Source of the DNA: Bacteroidetes bacterium HLUCCA01
Lineage (GTDB): Bacteria; Bacteroidota; Rhodothermia; Balneolales; HLUCCA01
Assembly: GCA_001314545.1 (NCBI GenBank)
Contig: LIHN01000015.1
Location: forward strand, 1 to 64,000
DNA length: 64,000 bases
Direction of reading: 5' to 3'
Shown: one piece after another, positions 33,981-43,651 of the stretch
Layout: the number at the start of each line of letters is the position of its first letter
Numbering within the stretch: position 1 is the first letter of the stretch
Translations under genes and position numbers: made by a program
The notes under the pieces: model-generated
The model's input: only the letters and a program-made list of their open reading frames with translations
What the model was told of the DNA's origin: nothing
The model's database searches: none

Positions 33981-36900
33981 CTTGCCACCACCATGGTTAT
34001 GGTCATATGTTCAGTTTTTCCGTCGCCCCGGGCCGTAATACGGGCAAAATAAACGCCGTTGGCCCAGTTACGGGTGTTGATCCGCACATCGGTTGGCATC
34101 ATGCCGGGGGTTTGTTGGCGGGTTTCGTAAACGGGTTGACCGGCATAGGTAATCACACTCAGGGAAACCTCGGCAGCGGCCGTGGTCATAAATCGCAGAT
34201 GAGTATGGTCGGTTGCGGGATTGGGCCAGTTGTAGGTCTCCTCAGCCACGAGCAGCCCGCCGGAGGGCTGATTCTGATCAACGGCAAGGACAATGCCGGC
34301 CATATTGTGTGTCGGACTCCCAAACGGATAGGATGTTGCATTGCTGTAGCTCTCCTCCAGTCTCCAGCTTCGAAGTTCACCACCCGGAGCCACGCTATAC
34401 AGGACACCATCCAGGAGAACCGGTTGCAGTAAAGTCCTGTCATTGCCGGTGCTTCCAATCAGCAGCGTTTCCACAGGTTGATTTAAACGGTCTGTCTGAT
34501 AAACGTGCAGGGAATAGCTGTATGAATTGGTGCCGGGTATCAGCAATAGTGTTTCGTCGGACGAGGGGTGTTGAGCGATGAGCGGCGTACCGATGAAATG
34601 CCCTGACTCTGCCTGCTCAGGTCTGAGGGGGAATCCGTCAAGCATGGCTCCCAGCTGATTGCGTGCTTCGAGGGTCCCTTGGCTGTGATTTACGTACACG
34701 ATGTCCGCCCGATGGTCACCATCCAGGTCGTGAAGCAGCGGCCATCCGTAATCAGCTGCAGCCATATCGGCTAGAATATCGCCTGATTGCCCGTCAAGGA
34801 AGAGAAATCGCTCCGATGTGATCACCAGAAAGACCGGTGTGCCGGTTTCACCGGATTTCGTTACGGCGAGGTAAAGGCGCTGCGAGGCCGATTCCGGACC
34901 GCTCAGCGTAAAGATATCGGATTCATTTTCGCTCTGAATCCGGCCGTCGGTTAACGCCCCATGTCGTGTGACGCCGTCAGCACTGCCTGATTGGTAGCGA
35001 TTTACCACGCGGGTTTCTGCGATGGATCCGTCGGTTTTGTTCAGCACCAGAGGGGTTCCGGCAACCTCAATGGTCTGACTGTCGGATGGATTTCGGATCA
35101 GCGCGCTGGCCCCGTCGGGTATAGATTGATTCCACAGCTGCGTAAACTGCGATGACGGTATGTCCCATTGCACGTGGACAACTTCTCCCCGGCCGCCAAG
35201 GGTAATACCATCACTCCATATGAGCGGTTGAAGCAGGGGGGAGGGCAGATTGAAAAACTGTTCGTTACCGGTGCCGGTGTGCATCAAGGTAAATCCATTT
35301 TCAGCTGGTAGTACAAGCAGGGTGTCCGTCTGGCTGACAAACCGGCTGACAGCCAGCGGCGGTCCGCCGGTATCTTCCAATGTAAACGCGCCGGATGGCG
35401 ATGCACCGGGTTGTGGCAGCTCCGCTGGTTGAAGCCGGACCGAACCACGATCCGCCCGCACATCGAAGGTTGCGTTAACCTGGTAGTCTGAAAAGTTAAG
35501 AAACTCAAAATAGGTACGTGCTCCGCTGTTGCTGCGGTTGTTCGGACGGGTGTCATCGCCAAACCGATTTTCATACAGTACGATGCGTTCACCATTCTGC
35601 GTAATGACGGTGAAATCATTCCCCGCCCACCAGAAGTCAAATGCTGCACCCTGTGCATATTGTGTGAGCCCGCCTGCCGGCCGGCCGATATCCTGGGCCG
35701 CATCGGCTTCAACCAGGCGCACACCCTTTTGATCGGGATTGTTATTGATGGCATTATCTTGAATCCGTTCGCGTATTATCTGGTCATCAATATGCCAGAT
35801 GAGGATGCCTCCGTTCAGAAAGCGGTCGTCATCGGTGCCCGTTTCCCGGTCATCTCCGGCATCCAGCTGGCCCGGCAGGCTCCAGTCGAAATGGCTCACG
35901 TCTACCAGCACACCGGGGGGGATGAAATCGCGGATTTCGGAAAGGTCACTGTTGGAAAACCGGGTTTCATCACGTGGTATATTTACCGTTTCAAGAACTC
36001 CGTCGGGACGGCGTATGGTCAGCTCGAGGCCGGTACCCCGGGGATCCCGTATGCGATTTTCAATCAGGAAGTATTCGTCAGATGATATGGGCAGTTTGGC
36101 GATAGTACCCTGAGTGCCGTTGCCGGGCGCGGTGACCGTAACCTGGCCTGATGCGGCTACGGCGTCTGAAATATCGAACGGGGTAACCCAGCCGAGGTGC
36201 GTTTTTTCCCAGGCGGAGGGTTCCGGCGGGAACAGGCCGAAATAGGAGAAAAAGCCGGCACCGTCCATGAGTCCGAACCGACCGATTCCCGACTCACCGG
36301 TATCGGTGTTGAAAAGGTCGGGCAGCCCCAGAAAGCTGCCTACCGTTGCAGTCAGAATACCATTGATGGATAGTTCCAGCACAAAGGACTCGCCAATTAC
36401 GCTTTCCCCGGGACGTGATTGTGTCTCCGGCAGAATCGCGCTGTTGTGCACGATATTTCCGTTGACATTAAATCCGCCAAAATCCGGAGTCTCCAGCAGA
36501 CGGCTTAACGAAGTACGGGACAGAAATACGGATGGTATATCCTGCGGGGTCTTGGTCAGCGTTGTTCCCACCAGCTCCAGGTCGCGACCAACCCCGGCGT
36601 GAAAGATGACGTACATCGTGCGATCCGGGTCCAGGGTTCTGCCGCTGAGCATGCCCTGACGGTCTGCTTCCTGCCATACATCGCGGGCCAGGAAGGCCAG
36701 TTTTTCGTTCTCTTTCCCGTCTTCACCCAGAGGGCTGTAGGCAGCCATTTCCTGCTGAAGGGTGACAATTTCGGGAAGTACTTCGTAGGAGACGCTCAGC
36801 TGATCATTGGAAACCCGTTCGAAGTAGTTTTTTGCGAACAGGAGGTGTGCCTCAAAGTAGCCCCGGTCATGAGGAAGCGGATCGATGGTAATATCATCAC

Positions 36901-37114
36901 GGTCCAGAAAGTCCGGATTAAAGGTTCCGTCCCCGGAGGTGAAACGGTTGTCATCGCGTTGAAACTCGACCATCACAGCAACGATGTGGATATTTCCGCT
37001 GGCGGTTACGGATGCCTGGTCATGCTGTGGCTGACCGGCAAAAACAGGCCAGGTGGCCAGGAGCATCAGTCCGATGCTGCTAAACCACCCGGTAAATGAG
37101 ATGATCGTACGCAA
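33977..37114 (-). CDS. M6-like metalloprotease homologue with dead zinc site and T9SS sorting domain
   Basis: Secreted 1045-residue protein resembling immune-inhibitor-A/M6 metallopeptidases. After the signal peptide (~1-27) comes the M6-like region. The family normally reads HExGH followed by LGLPDLY; here the LGLPDLFNTD block is retained but the HExGH is Ala256-Thr-Val-Gly-Ser260. Downstream GIGRFGLMDGAG and WEKTHLGW are conserved, so this is a real homologue without catalytic residues. The C-terminal ~80 residues (YNWPNPATDHT ... WANGVYFARI) form a T9SS type A sorting domain. The start is TTG at 37114. It lies 10 bases after porV. Confidence 0.85.
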   Translation of the reverse strand: MRTIISFTGWFSSIGLMLLATWPVFAGQPQHDQASVTASGNIHIVAVMVEFQRDDNRFTSGDGTFNPDFLDRDDITIDPLPHDRGYFEAHLLFAKNYFERVSNDQLSVSYEVLPEIVTLQQEMAAYSPLGEDGKENEKLAFLARDVWQEADRQGMLSGRTLDPDRTMYVIFHAGVGRDLELVGTTLTKTPQDIPSVFLSRTSLSRLLETPDFGGFNVNGNIVHNSAILPETQSRPGESVIGESFVLELSINGILTATVGSFLGLPDLFNTDTGESGIGRFGLMDGAGFFSYFGLFPPEPSAWEKTHLGWVTPFDISDAVAASGQVTVTAPGNGTQGTIAKLPISSDEYFLIENRIRDPRGTGLELTIRRPDGVLETVNIPRDETRFSNSDLSEIRDFIPPGVLVDVSHFDWSLPGQLDAGDDRETGTDDDRFLNGGILIWHIDDQIIRERIQDNAINNNPDQKGVRLVEADAAQDIGRPAGGLTQYAQGAAFDFWWAGNDFTVITQNGERIVLYENRFGDDTRPNNRSNSGARTYFEFLNFSDYQVNATFDVRADRGSVRLQPAELPQPGASPSGAFTLEDTGGPPLAVSRFVSQTDTLLVLPAENGFTLMHTGTGNEQFFNLPSPLLQPLIWSDGITLGGRGEVVHVQWDIPSSQFTQLWNQSIPDGASALIRNPSDSQTIEVAGTPLVLNKTDGSIAETRVVNRYQSGSADGVTRHGALTDGRIQSENESDIFTLSGPESASQRLYLAVTKSGETGTPVFLVITSERFLFLDGQSGDILADMAAADYGWPLLHDLDGDHRADIVYVNHSQGTLEARNQLGAMLDGFPLRPEQAESGHFIGTPLIAQHPSSDETLLLIPGTNSYSYSLHVYQTDRLNQPVETLLIGSTGNDRTLLQPVLLDGVLYSVAPGGELRSWRLEESYSNATSYPFGSPTHNMAGIVLAVDQNQPSGGLLVAEETYNWPNPATDHTHLRFMTTAAAEVSLSVITYAGQPVYETRQQTPGMMPTDVRINTRNWANGVYFARITARGDGKTEHMTITMVVAR

Positions 37115-37124
37115 GTTGGTGGGA

Positions 37125-38243
37125 TCAGAAATTCAGGAGCAGAGAGAATCGGATGGTATTGGCGAGCGGGTGATTTTCCTTGAGGGTCTGCAGATAGCTG
37201 AAATCAACCCCGAAGATATTGTAGCGGATACCTGCCCCGAAGGTCAGGAACTGCCGGTCACCGTTGTTGGGCGACTCGTAAAAATATCCGCCCCGGAGAG
37301 CGAACATTTGGTTATACCAGTATTCGGCACCAATTCCAATCATCAGCTGCTCCGACAGGGGGACTTCCACAGTTTCCTGAGAAAGAGCATCAAAACGCTG
37401 GTAGCTGTCCCACGATCGGAACAGGGCTTCAAAAACGGGCATGGCTTTGCCGGTGGAGTCGTTGCGGGCCATGACTTTTGAAATGTCATTGGCGATGGTC
37501 AGTGTGTTATACCCCTCGGTGTCAAGGTCCATATTCAGCGACCAGCCGGCACGGAAAACGGTGGGCAGGGGGTCGCGCTGCTCATCGTCCACATACTGCA
37601 TGCCCTGTCCGATGTTGGAAAGGTTAAAGCCCACGTTAAATCGTGCATCACGGTCTGCCACGGTAAAGGGGTTGGTGCGATACAAACCGGCGATATCGAA
37701 CCCGACACTGGCTCCGTTCTGCGCCGTCTGACCGCCTACATCAATTCCGGCCGGTACCAGTCGGCTGTAGATGAATCGAAAACCTGCACCCAGTGCGAAG
37801 TTTTCGTTCAGTTTGATGCCATGCGATAAACCGGCGGCCATTTCGTAACTGCGGAATGTGCCGAGCTCGTTACCGATTTCATCGGTTTGTACCTGTTCGC
37901 CGAGATCGAAGTAGGTGATATGGGCGCCGAAATTCCCCAGACCGTTGACATGGTACTTGCCTGACAGGTAGTAGTAGGTCAGATCCGTATTGAAATTGGG
38001 CAACCATTCTGAACGGGTTACACTGACCTGGGAGGTTTCATCCTGGAAAGCGAAACCGGCGGGATTCCAGAACAGTGCAGTGGCATTATCGGCAACGGCT
38101 ACGCCGGTATTGCCCATACCGGCGGACCGGGAATCGGGTTCAATCTGAAGAAAAGGAACAGCCGTTATACCTACCTGGGCAGATGCTGTGACGGCGGTTA
38201 TTCCCGTAATCAGTATGGCTAGAAAATAAGTACGCATGCTCAT
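37125..38243 (-). CDS. porV: Type IX secretion system outer-membrane protein PorV
   Basis: Outer-membrane beta-barrel component of the type IX secretion system that shuttles cargo from the translocon to the PorU attachment complex. It has a Sec signal peptide (~1-22), then QIEPDSRSAGMGNTGVAVADNATALFWNPAGFAF, the PorV/PorQ-family hallmark. The rest alternates beta strands, ending in LLLNF with terminal Phe. The length of 372 residues is typical. It sits 69 bases downstream of porU in the same direction, the conserved porU-porV order. PorQ is a close alternative, but adjacency to porU supports PorV. Confidence 0.92.
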   Translation of the reverse strand: MSMRTYFLAILITGITAVTASAQVGITAVPFLQIEPDSRSAGMGNTGVAVADNATALFWNPAGFAFQDETSQVSVTRSEWLPNFNTDLTYYYLSGKYHVNGLGNFGAHITYFDLGEQVQTDEIGNELGTFRSYEMAAGLSHGIKLNENFALGAGFRFIYSRLVPAGIDVGGQTAQNGASVGFDIAGLYRTNPFTVADRDARFNVGFNLSNIGQGMQYVDDEQRDPLPTVFRAGWSLNMDLDTEGYNTLTIANDISKVMARNDSTGKAMPVFEALFRSWDSYQRFDALSQETVEVPLSEQLMIGIGAEYWYNQMFALRGGYFYESPNNGDRQFLTFGAGIRYNIFGVDFSYLQTLKENHPLANTIRFSLLLNF

Positions 38244-38312
38244 CGTGTTTCGTTTTTTGATAAAGTTCGGAATATACTAAAGTCTGTGTGATAGTGTGAA
38301 CGTTGAAACCGG

Positions 38313-41300
38313 TTATCTGATGATGACCAGCCGTTCAATTTTTTCCCGCGTTCTGGATTGTCCGTTAAAATCACTGCGAACCTGCACATGATACAGATAG
38401 GTACCGGCCGCAAGCAGGTTGCCGTCATCATCCCGACCGTCCCAGCTTAGCTGAATATTATTTCCGGCAGGGATGTAATTGTCGCGCTGAAGTCGAGCTA
38501 CCGGCTTTCCACTAAGGGTATAAACCCGGATTAACAAATCCAGTTCCCGTCCTGATTGATTGTGCTCGAATACGAAGCGGGTGTAGGAACTCATCGGATT
38601 CGGATAGTTGTATACGTGTCTTAGCTCAAGATCCTGTGCCCGGGCGACTTCGAAGGTGACTTCCTCCTCGTTCATATTGTTGAATACATCCCAGGCCCGT
38701 ATACGTAACGTGTATTGACCGTCCTGAAGTCTGTCCAGCGGGTATTCTACGGTTCCACGGGTGAAATCGTCAAGTTCGCTGCGGTAAAAGTTGTTCAGGA
38801 TGAAGGTTTCTTCACTGCCGCTGCCGTCTGCGCGTGACAGATACCCGACCAGTTCATGGCCAACTCCTGCACCGGCTGTATTGATTCCGGACTGATCTTC
38901 CAGGTTCACGAGCAGTCTGGGAGTGTCATTGACCAGATCGCCGTCAGCAAAGGTTTCATCGTTCAGAAATAGTTGAATATCCGGGCCAGTTCCGTCGTTT
39001 TGGGCGTCCGGGTTACGGCCGTTGAATACAATATTGGAGAAGGAGGCCACGGCATCGCCCCCGTCCGGTGTGCTTCCGTACAGCAGTATCCTGCCGGTAG
39101 TGTCGTCGTAGGCTATGTCATTGGGCACAATAAAACGACCGGTGAAGGCGCCGTTTGTAACGGAGACCCTGCCGCTGAATATTACATCGTTCTGCACCCG
39201 ATACTGGCACCCGGGAAGACTGTTGCAGTTGACACGCTGCGCTATGCTGATGAAGCGGTCAGCGTCATAGACCTGAATGGCTGCCTCACCATTGAAACCG
39301 GTGTTTATGCTGCCATCCGGATTGGTAATTACCCCGTTAATCCGGGCCTGATCCAGTGCCCGCAATGTGACACGATTGCCGGAATCGGTGTTTTGTGTAT
39401 TGATTTGTGTAATCTGCGCCTGTGAGCGGGGCAGGCCGATGCGCATGGCAGGGTCACCCAATAAAACGAATTTCCTACTGTTGAAACTGGCCCCCACGGT
39501 GGTATTCTTCGTGTTCAGATAGATATCACCGAGTGTCTGTGGAAGGCCATTATTATCGCGCTCAACCATCTGTAGCGTGAGCTGGATATTAAGCCCGAAA
39601 TTAAAACTGGTCTGACTGGTACTAGTGAATACCACGCGGGTGGTGGTGAAGGCTGCAATGGCCCCGCCGTTGGTCCAGTTAATGAGTTTTTCGGCACCGG
39701 AGTAATCGTCGGGATCGTCAAAACGGCCGAAATCGCAGGTTGCTGTTACGAAAATCGTAGGACGGTCGGCATTGTTTAGCCGTTCGATGTCATCGCTGGT
39801 AAACAGACGTTCTGCTGTGAGCTGTTGTTCACTGCCATGGCCCGAGAAGTTCATGATCAGGGTGCCGTTGTTGATGCTGTTGATGAACGCCTGTGTGGCT
39901 TCGGGTGCCAGCCGTCCGAGTGGGGTATTTACAGAAGGATAGCTTATTTGATAGACTTTGTTAATTCTGACTCCCGAGTTGTCACGATTGATACGCTCTG
40001 CGGTTCCGTCAGCATTCCACACGTGCAAGTCGTTTTCATTGGTATTAGGACCGTTTTCGTTGTTGTCAGAAGAAAATGTAAATATGGTCCGCCAGTCGCC
40101 GTAGGTTTCCGGACTTTCATAACGCCGAATCTTTTCAATCAGATTACGGGCTTCGGCACTCGTCTGCACCGGCAGCCGGCCCACGCCCATATCGATGCGT
40201 TCAAAGGTGGAAAAAGAGCTCACGGTGGGTGCCCACACCCCCTCATTACTGTCCAGAAGCACGAACAGATCATCGCTGCCGTAGGTTGATGTACGCCGCA
40301 GCGATTCTTCACTCTGGAATGTGAATACATGGTTGATCATCCGTGACGAACGATTGATACCCCTGAAATCGAAGGTCGTGTTGCCAAACAAAAGCAGATG
40401 TCTGGGGATGCGTTCGTCATCCATTCCGGCCCGCAGGTAAAGAAATCGCACATAATCACGAATGGCGGTTACATCCGGCACACCACCGGAAAATTCGTTG
40501 AAAATCTGGTTTTGCGTTACCACAACCGGCTCCCATCCCCCGCTGCTTCGCCGATAATCTGCGAATTCAAGGGCCTGTTCGAGTAAGTCATCACTGGTTA
40601 CGATGATGTAATCGGGAAAACCGGTAATACCTCGGAGATTTTGAGCCGGGACAGCATTACCGCTTTCCGGTCGCAGCAGTCGGGTGTGAGCAACAAACCT
40701 TCGACCGGCCTCTGCATTATGGCGTACCCGGTAGTCGTTGCCCTCTGTAACTACTTCAAGCAACATGGGTTGAAGTGGGTTGGTTACATCCATTACGAAG
40801 GGGACACTCGCGAAGCCTGAAAGCCGGAAATCGGCAATTTCACCCGGCTGACCGTCCGTGGGCGACCAATAATGGAGTACACCGTTTCGGGCACGAAGCT
40901 CGCGGGTAGCGGTAACCCGAATCCAGTCAATCCAGCCGATCCCATCGTTTGACAGGGATGTGAATGTGGCCTGCAGGTTCAGGATGTCGTCATCGAGGGT
41001 GACGTTGTCGAGCGTCTGATTGATTTGGGAGCGGTTTGCGGCAATTCCGCTGGATGAATTGAGTGTGGAAGATGAAATGCCGGGTATCTGTGCGCTGCCT
41101 ACGTTGAGTCCGCCAAGCTGAAAACTAAACTGGGAGTTACGTGTGCCGCGTGCAATCACATCAACGGAAATCTGGACAGGGGTACCTGAAACGTGACCGG
41201 AAAGGGTGTCAAGGAGTATGCTTTGGGTTCGGTTGACGGCATCGGCGTTAAACTGCTGACCGAACCACTGCTGACCCGACTTGGTTCGGGTATCAGGACG

Positions 41301-42239
41301 GCGAAGGTCTTCTTCTTTCCATATGAAATCGGTGAACGTACGCAGCGTTCGGTTTGCAGGTTGAGACACCGGGATTTCCTGCAGCCTGCTGCCCCGGGTA
41401 TCACCCACGGTGATGAAAACATAGTTCAGGTTGCTGTAAGGATGAATGCTATGTTCGAAGCGGTTATTGGCTGTATCGAAGCGGACGTCGTGCTGACTGC
41501 TGCCGTAGAAAATAACAGCATCGGAGGCGTTGAGCTGTCCGTCGGCCTCACCGGTTACCAAAATCGGGACCTCCGTAAATTCAGGTCGCGGTGTTGCATT
41601 CAATCGCGGAAGCTCGGTACCCGGAGCGCGCCATACCTGTATATTCCTCGGATCAGTGTTATTTACATCAATTCCGAGGTTCTGAAGGTAGGCCCGGTCC
41701 AGAATGTAAATACCATCCCGGCTAATGGGGATTTTGTACCAGGTTCCGGTGGATAATGGGCCGGGTGTATCCAGCTGCATCTGCCGGGAGAGCCTGGTTT
41801 CGGTTTCATCCCAGATGGGTTCGTGATACACACGGATCACAGCCCGTCGGGTGATCAGCAGATGCCGGTCGGAATCCGGATCACGCCGGGTGACGTGTAC
41901 CAGCAAGGACGCCACCCGCTGTTTGCGGTAAACCCCCGGGTTTTCCGTATGAATAACCGGTGAGTTTTCGGGTACCTCTTCCAGGATTTGATTCAGGTCG
42001 GCATCGTCAGCAATACGATCACGGCGAACAATTTCCTGCTCGAGCACCCTCCAGGTCTGACGGTTTCCATCGTGCGGAATGGTCAGTTCGAAGCGGTACA
42101 CCGCGCGGAGGCTGTCGTTTTCCAGGACGTAGTCTGTGAATGAATCTGTTTGTGTCAGAATCTCAAGGGTCTGCGCACGGACGCCGTAACTGCACATAAG
42201 TACGGTTACGACCAGCAGAACGGATCTTCTAAAAATCAT
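38313..42239 (-). CDS. porU: Type IX secretion system sortase PorU
   Basis: Gingipain-family (C25) cysteine sortase of the type IX secretion system, removing the C-terminal signal of cargo and attaching it to surface lipopolysaccharide in the model species. After the signal peptide (~1-23 from the ATG at 42239), a long N-terminal beta region is followed by the C25 domain. The catalytic pair is His801 in MNFSGHGSEQ and Cys835 in FVTATCDFG. The C-terminal ~100 residues carry a T9SS-type sorting and FlgD-like domain (NYPNPMSSYTRF ... AGTYLYHVQV). The length (1308 aa) fits PorU. An alternative TTG at 42254 adds five residues. Confidence 0.93.
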   Translation of the reverse strand: MIFRRSVLLVVTVLMCSYGVRAQTLEILTQTDSFTDYVLENDSLRAVYRFELTIPHDGNRQTWRVLEQEIVRRDRIADDADLNQILEEVPENSPVIHTENPGVYRKQRVASLLVHVTRRDPDSDRHLLITRRAVIRVYHEPIWDETETRLSRQMQLDTPGPLSTGTWYKIPISRDGIYILDRAYLQNLGIDVNNTDPRNIQVWRAPGTELPRLNATPRPEFTEVPILVTGEADGQLNASDAVIFYGSSQHDVRFDTANNRFEHSIHPYSNLNYVFITVGDTRGSRLQEIPVSQPANRTLRTFTDFIWKEEDLRRPDTRTKSGQQWFGQQFNADAVNRTQSILLDTLSGHVSGTPVQISVDVIARGTRNSQFSFQLGGLNVGSAQIPGISSSTLNSSSGIAANRSQINQTLDNVTLDDDILNLQATFTSLSNDGIGWIDWIRVTATRELRARNGVLHYWSPTDGQPGEIADFRLSGFASVPFVMDVTNPLQPMLLEVVTEGNDYRVRHNAEAGRRFVAHTRLLRPESGNAVPAQNLRGITGFPDYIIVTSDDLLEQALEFADYRRSSGGWEPVVVTQNQIFNEFSGGVPDVTAIRDYVRFLYLRAGMDDERIPRHLLLFGNTTFDFRGINRSSRMINHVFTFQSEESLRRTSTYGSDDLFVLLDSNEGVWAPTVSSFSTFERIDMGVGRLPVQTSAEARNLIEKIRRYESPETYGDWRTIFTFSSDNNENGPNTNENDLHVWNADGTAERINRDNSGVRINKVYQISYPSVNTPLGRLAPEATQAFINSINNGTLIMNFSGHGSEQQLTAERLFTSDDIERLNNADRPTIFVTATCDFGRFDDPDDYSGAEKLINWTNGGAIAAFTTTRVVFTSTSQTSFNFGLNIQLTLQMVERDNNGLPQTLGDIYLNTKNTTVGASFNSRKFVLLGDPAMRIGLPRSQAQITQINTQNTDSGNRVTLRALDQARINGVITNPDGSINTGFNGEAAIQVYDADRFISIAQRVNCNSLPGCQYRVQNDVIFSGRVSVTNGAFTGRFIVPNDIAYDDTTGRILLYGSTPDGGDAVASFSNIVFNGRNPDAQNDGTGPDIQLFLNDETFADGDLVNDTPRLLVNLEDQSGINTAGAGVGHELVGYLSRADGSGSEETFILNNFYRSELDDFTRGTVEYPLDRLQDGQYTLRIRAWDVFNNMNEEEVTFEVARAQDLELRHVYNYPNPMSSYTRFVFEHNQSGRELDLLIRVYTLSGKPVARLQRDNYIPAGNNIQLSWDGRDDDGNLLAAGTYLYHVQVRSDFNGQSRTREKIERLVIIR

Positions 42240-42290
42240 CTTACGGAAAGACAAAGCGTATTGCGCGTGTGTTAAACGAGGGTAAAACGT

Positions 42291-42319
42291 TATTCAGATA
42301 CAGTAACAGTTTGACGCAA
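42291..42319 (-). promoter_or_regulatory. Possible porU promoter
   Basis: Read on the minus strand, TTGCGT and TGAATA are separated by 17 bases, ~50 bases upstream of the porU ATG. It fits a -35/-10 pair loosely; Bacteroidota-type elements are not evident. Confidence 0.25.
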
Positions 42320-42460
42320 TAGAGATCCGGATTGGTTAAAGGAGGGCGGTCTTAATGAAAGACGTTAATATTCTGAATTCTAATTATAGGAATTAACCAC
42401 AGAATTACAAAGTAAAAACGATGCTCACAAAAGAAATACCCCTCTGTAATGCTGTCCGTA

Positions 42461-43639
42461 TCAGATCCGTTCAATCACAATGGCCGATGCTCCGCCGCCG
42501 CCGTTGCATATTCCGGCACACCCGAGTTTCCCCCCGGTCCTGCCGAGGGCGTGCAGTAAGGTGACTATGATACGGGCACCGGAGCAGCCTATGGGGTGGC
42601 CCATACTTACGGCGCCTCCGTGGATGTTGACTTTTGCAGGGTCCAGCGCCAGAAGTTTGTTATTTGCCAGCGAAACCACGGAAAAGGCCTCATTTATTTC
42701 GAACAGGTCGATGTCTTCAATATGCAGCCCTGCACGATGGAGCGCCAGAGGAATGGCATCCGCCGGGGCTGTGGTAAACCATTCCGGGTCTTTTGCGGCA
42801 CTGGCCTGCGACCGTATGCGGGCAAGCGGGGTAAGTCCAAGTTCAGCAGCTTTATCGGCTGTCATCAGCACCAGCGCGGCGGCACCGTCGTTAATGGAAC
42901 TGGCATTCGCAGCGGTCACGGTTCCTTCTTTATCGAAAACGGGCCTTAGCGTTTTGAGTTTAGCAAAATCTACCCGCTGTACTTCCTCATCCATCGTCAC
43001 CTCGGTAACGTTGCCTTTACGATCGCGGATGTTCACTTTAAGAATTTCATCGTCAAACCATCCTTCAGCTTGCGCTTTCTGGCTTCTGCGGTACGATTCT
43101 TCGGCGAAGGCGTCCTGGTCTTCCCGGGTGAACCCATGCTCGCGTGCACACAGTTCGGCCGCATTGCCCATGTGATAGTTTTTGTAAACATCGATGAGCC
43201 CATCGCGCAGAATGCCATCCTGTACTTCACTGTGACCGAGCTTTTGTCCGCCCCGCATGGAGGGTAGATAAAAAGGAACGTTGCTCATGCTTTCCATGCC
43301 TCCGGCAACAATAACCTCGCCTTCACCACATTGCAATTGATTGACGGCATACATGATGGCTTTCATTCCTGAGGCGCAGACTTTGTTGACGGTGGTAGCG
43401 GGGACGGTATTTTTGAGACCTGCCTTCAGGGTTGCCTGCCGGGCCGGGGCCTGCCCCTCGCCTGCGGTAAGTACATTGCCCATGATAACTTCGTCAACCC
43501 GGTCGGGCGCAATTTTGGCAGCCTTTATGGCTCCGCCGATGGCAATGGCACCCAGCTCAGGGGCGGTAAGTGAAGACAGGCTTCCGGAAAAAGATCCTAT
43601 GGGTGTGCGTTTGGCACTGACGATGACTACTTCTTTCAT
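42461..43639 (-). CDS. Acetyl-CoA C-acetyltransferase (thiolase)
   Basis: Cytoplasmic thiolase condensing two acetyl-CoA to acetoacetyl-CoA, or the reverse cleavage in beta-oxidation and ketone use. The nucleophile is Cys88 in NKVCASGMKAI, with His348 in GHPIGCSGAR and Cys378 in GICNGGGGA, all expected. The length of 392 residues is normal. Overall it looks like the AtoB/PhaA-type degradative or acetoacetyl-CoA thiolase rather than a long-chain FadA. It starts 12 bases after a small lipoprotein gene and may be co-transcribed with it; the gene order suggests nothing about the pathway. Acyl-CoA dehydrogenases and Etf lie 11 kb downstream. Confidence 0.95.
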   Translation of the reverse strand: MKEVVIVSAKRTPIGSFSGSLSSLTAPELGAIAIGGAIKAAKIAPDRVDEVIMGNVLTAGEGQAPARQATLKAGLKNTVPATTVNKVCASGMKAIMYAVNQLQCGEGEVIVAGGMESMSNVPFYLPSMRGGQKLGHSEVQDGILRDGLIDVYKNYHMGNAAELCAREHGFTREDQDAFAEESYRRSQKAQAEGWFDDEILKVNIRDRKGNVTEVTMDEEVQRVDFAKLKTLRPVFDKEGTVTAANASSINDGAAALVLMTADKAAELGLTPLARIRSQASAAKDPEWFTTAPADAIPLALHRAGLHIEDIDLFEINEAFSVVSLANNKLLALDPAKVNIHGGAVSMGHPIGCSGARIIVTLLHALGRTGGKLGCAGICNGGGGASAIVIERI

Positions 43640-43651
43640 ATTCCAAATAAG

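Noticed and set aside
42480-43175. 231-residue plus-strand ORF opposite the thiolase
   Set aside because: It is a codon-mirror shadow of the thiolase gene, whose active-site residues are clear on the minus strand.
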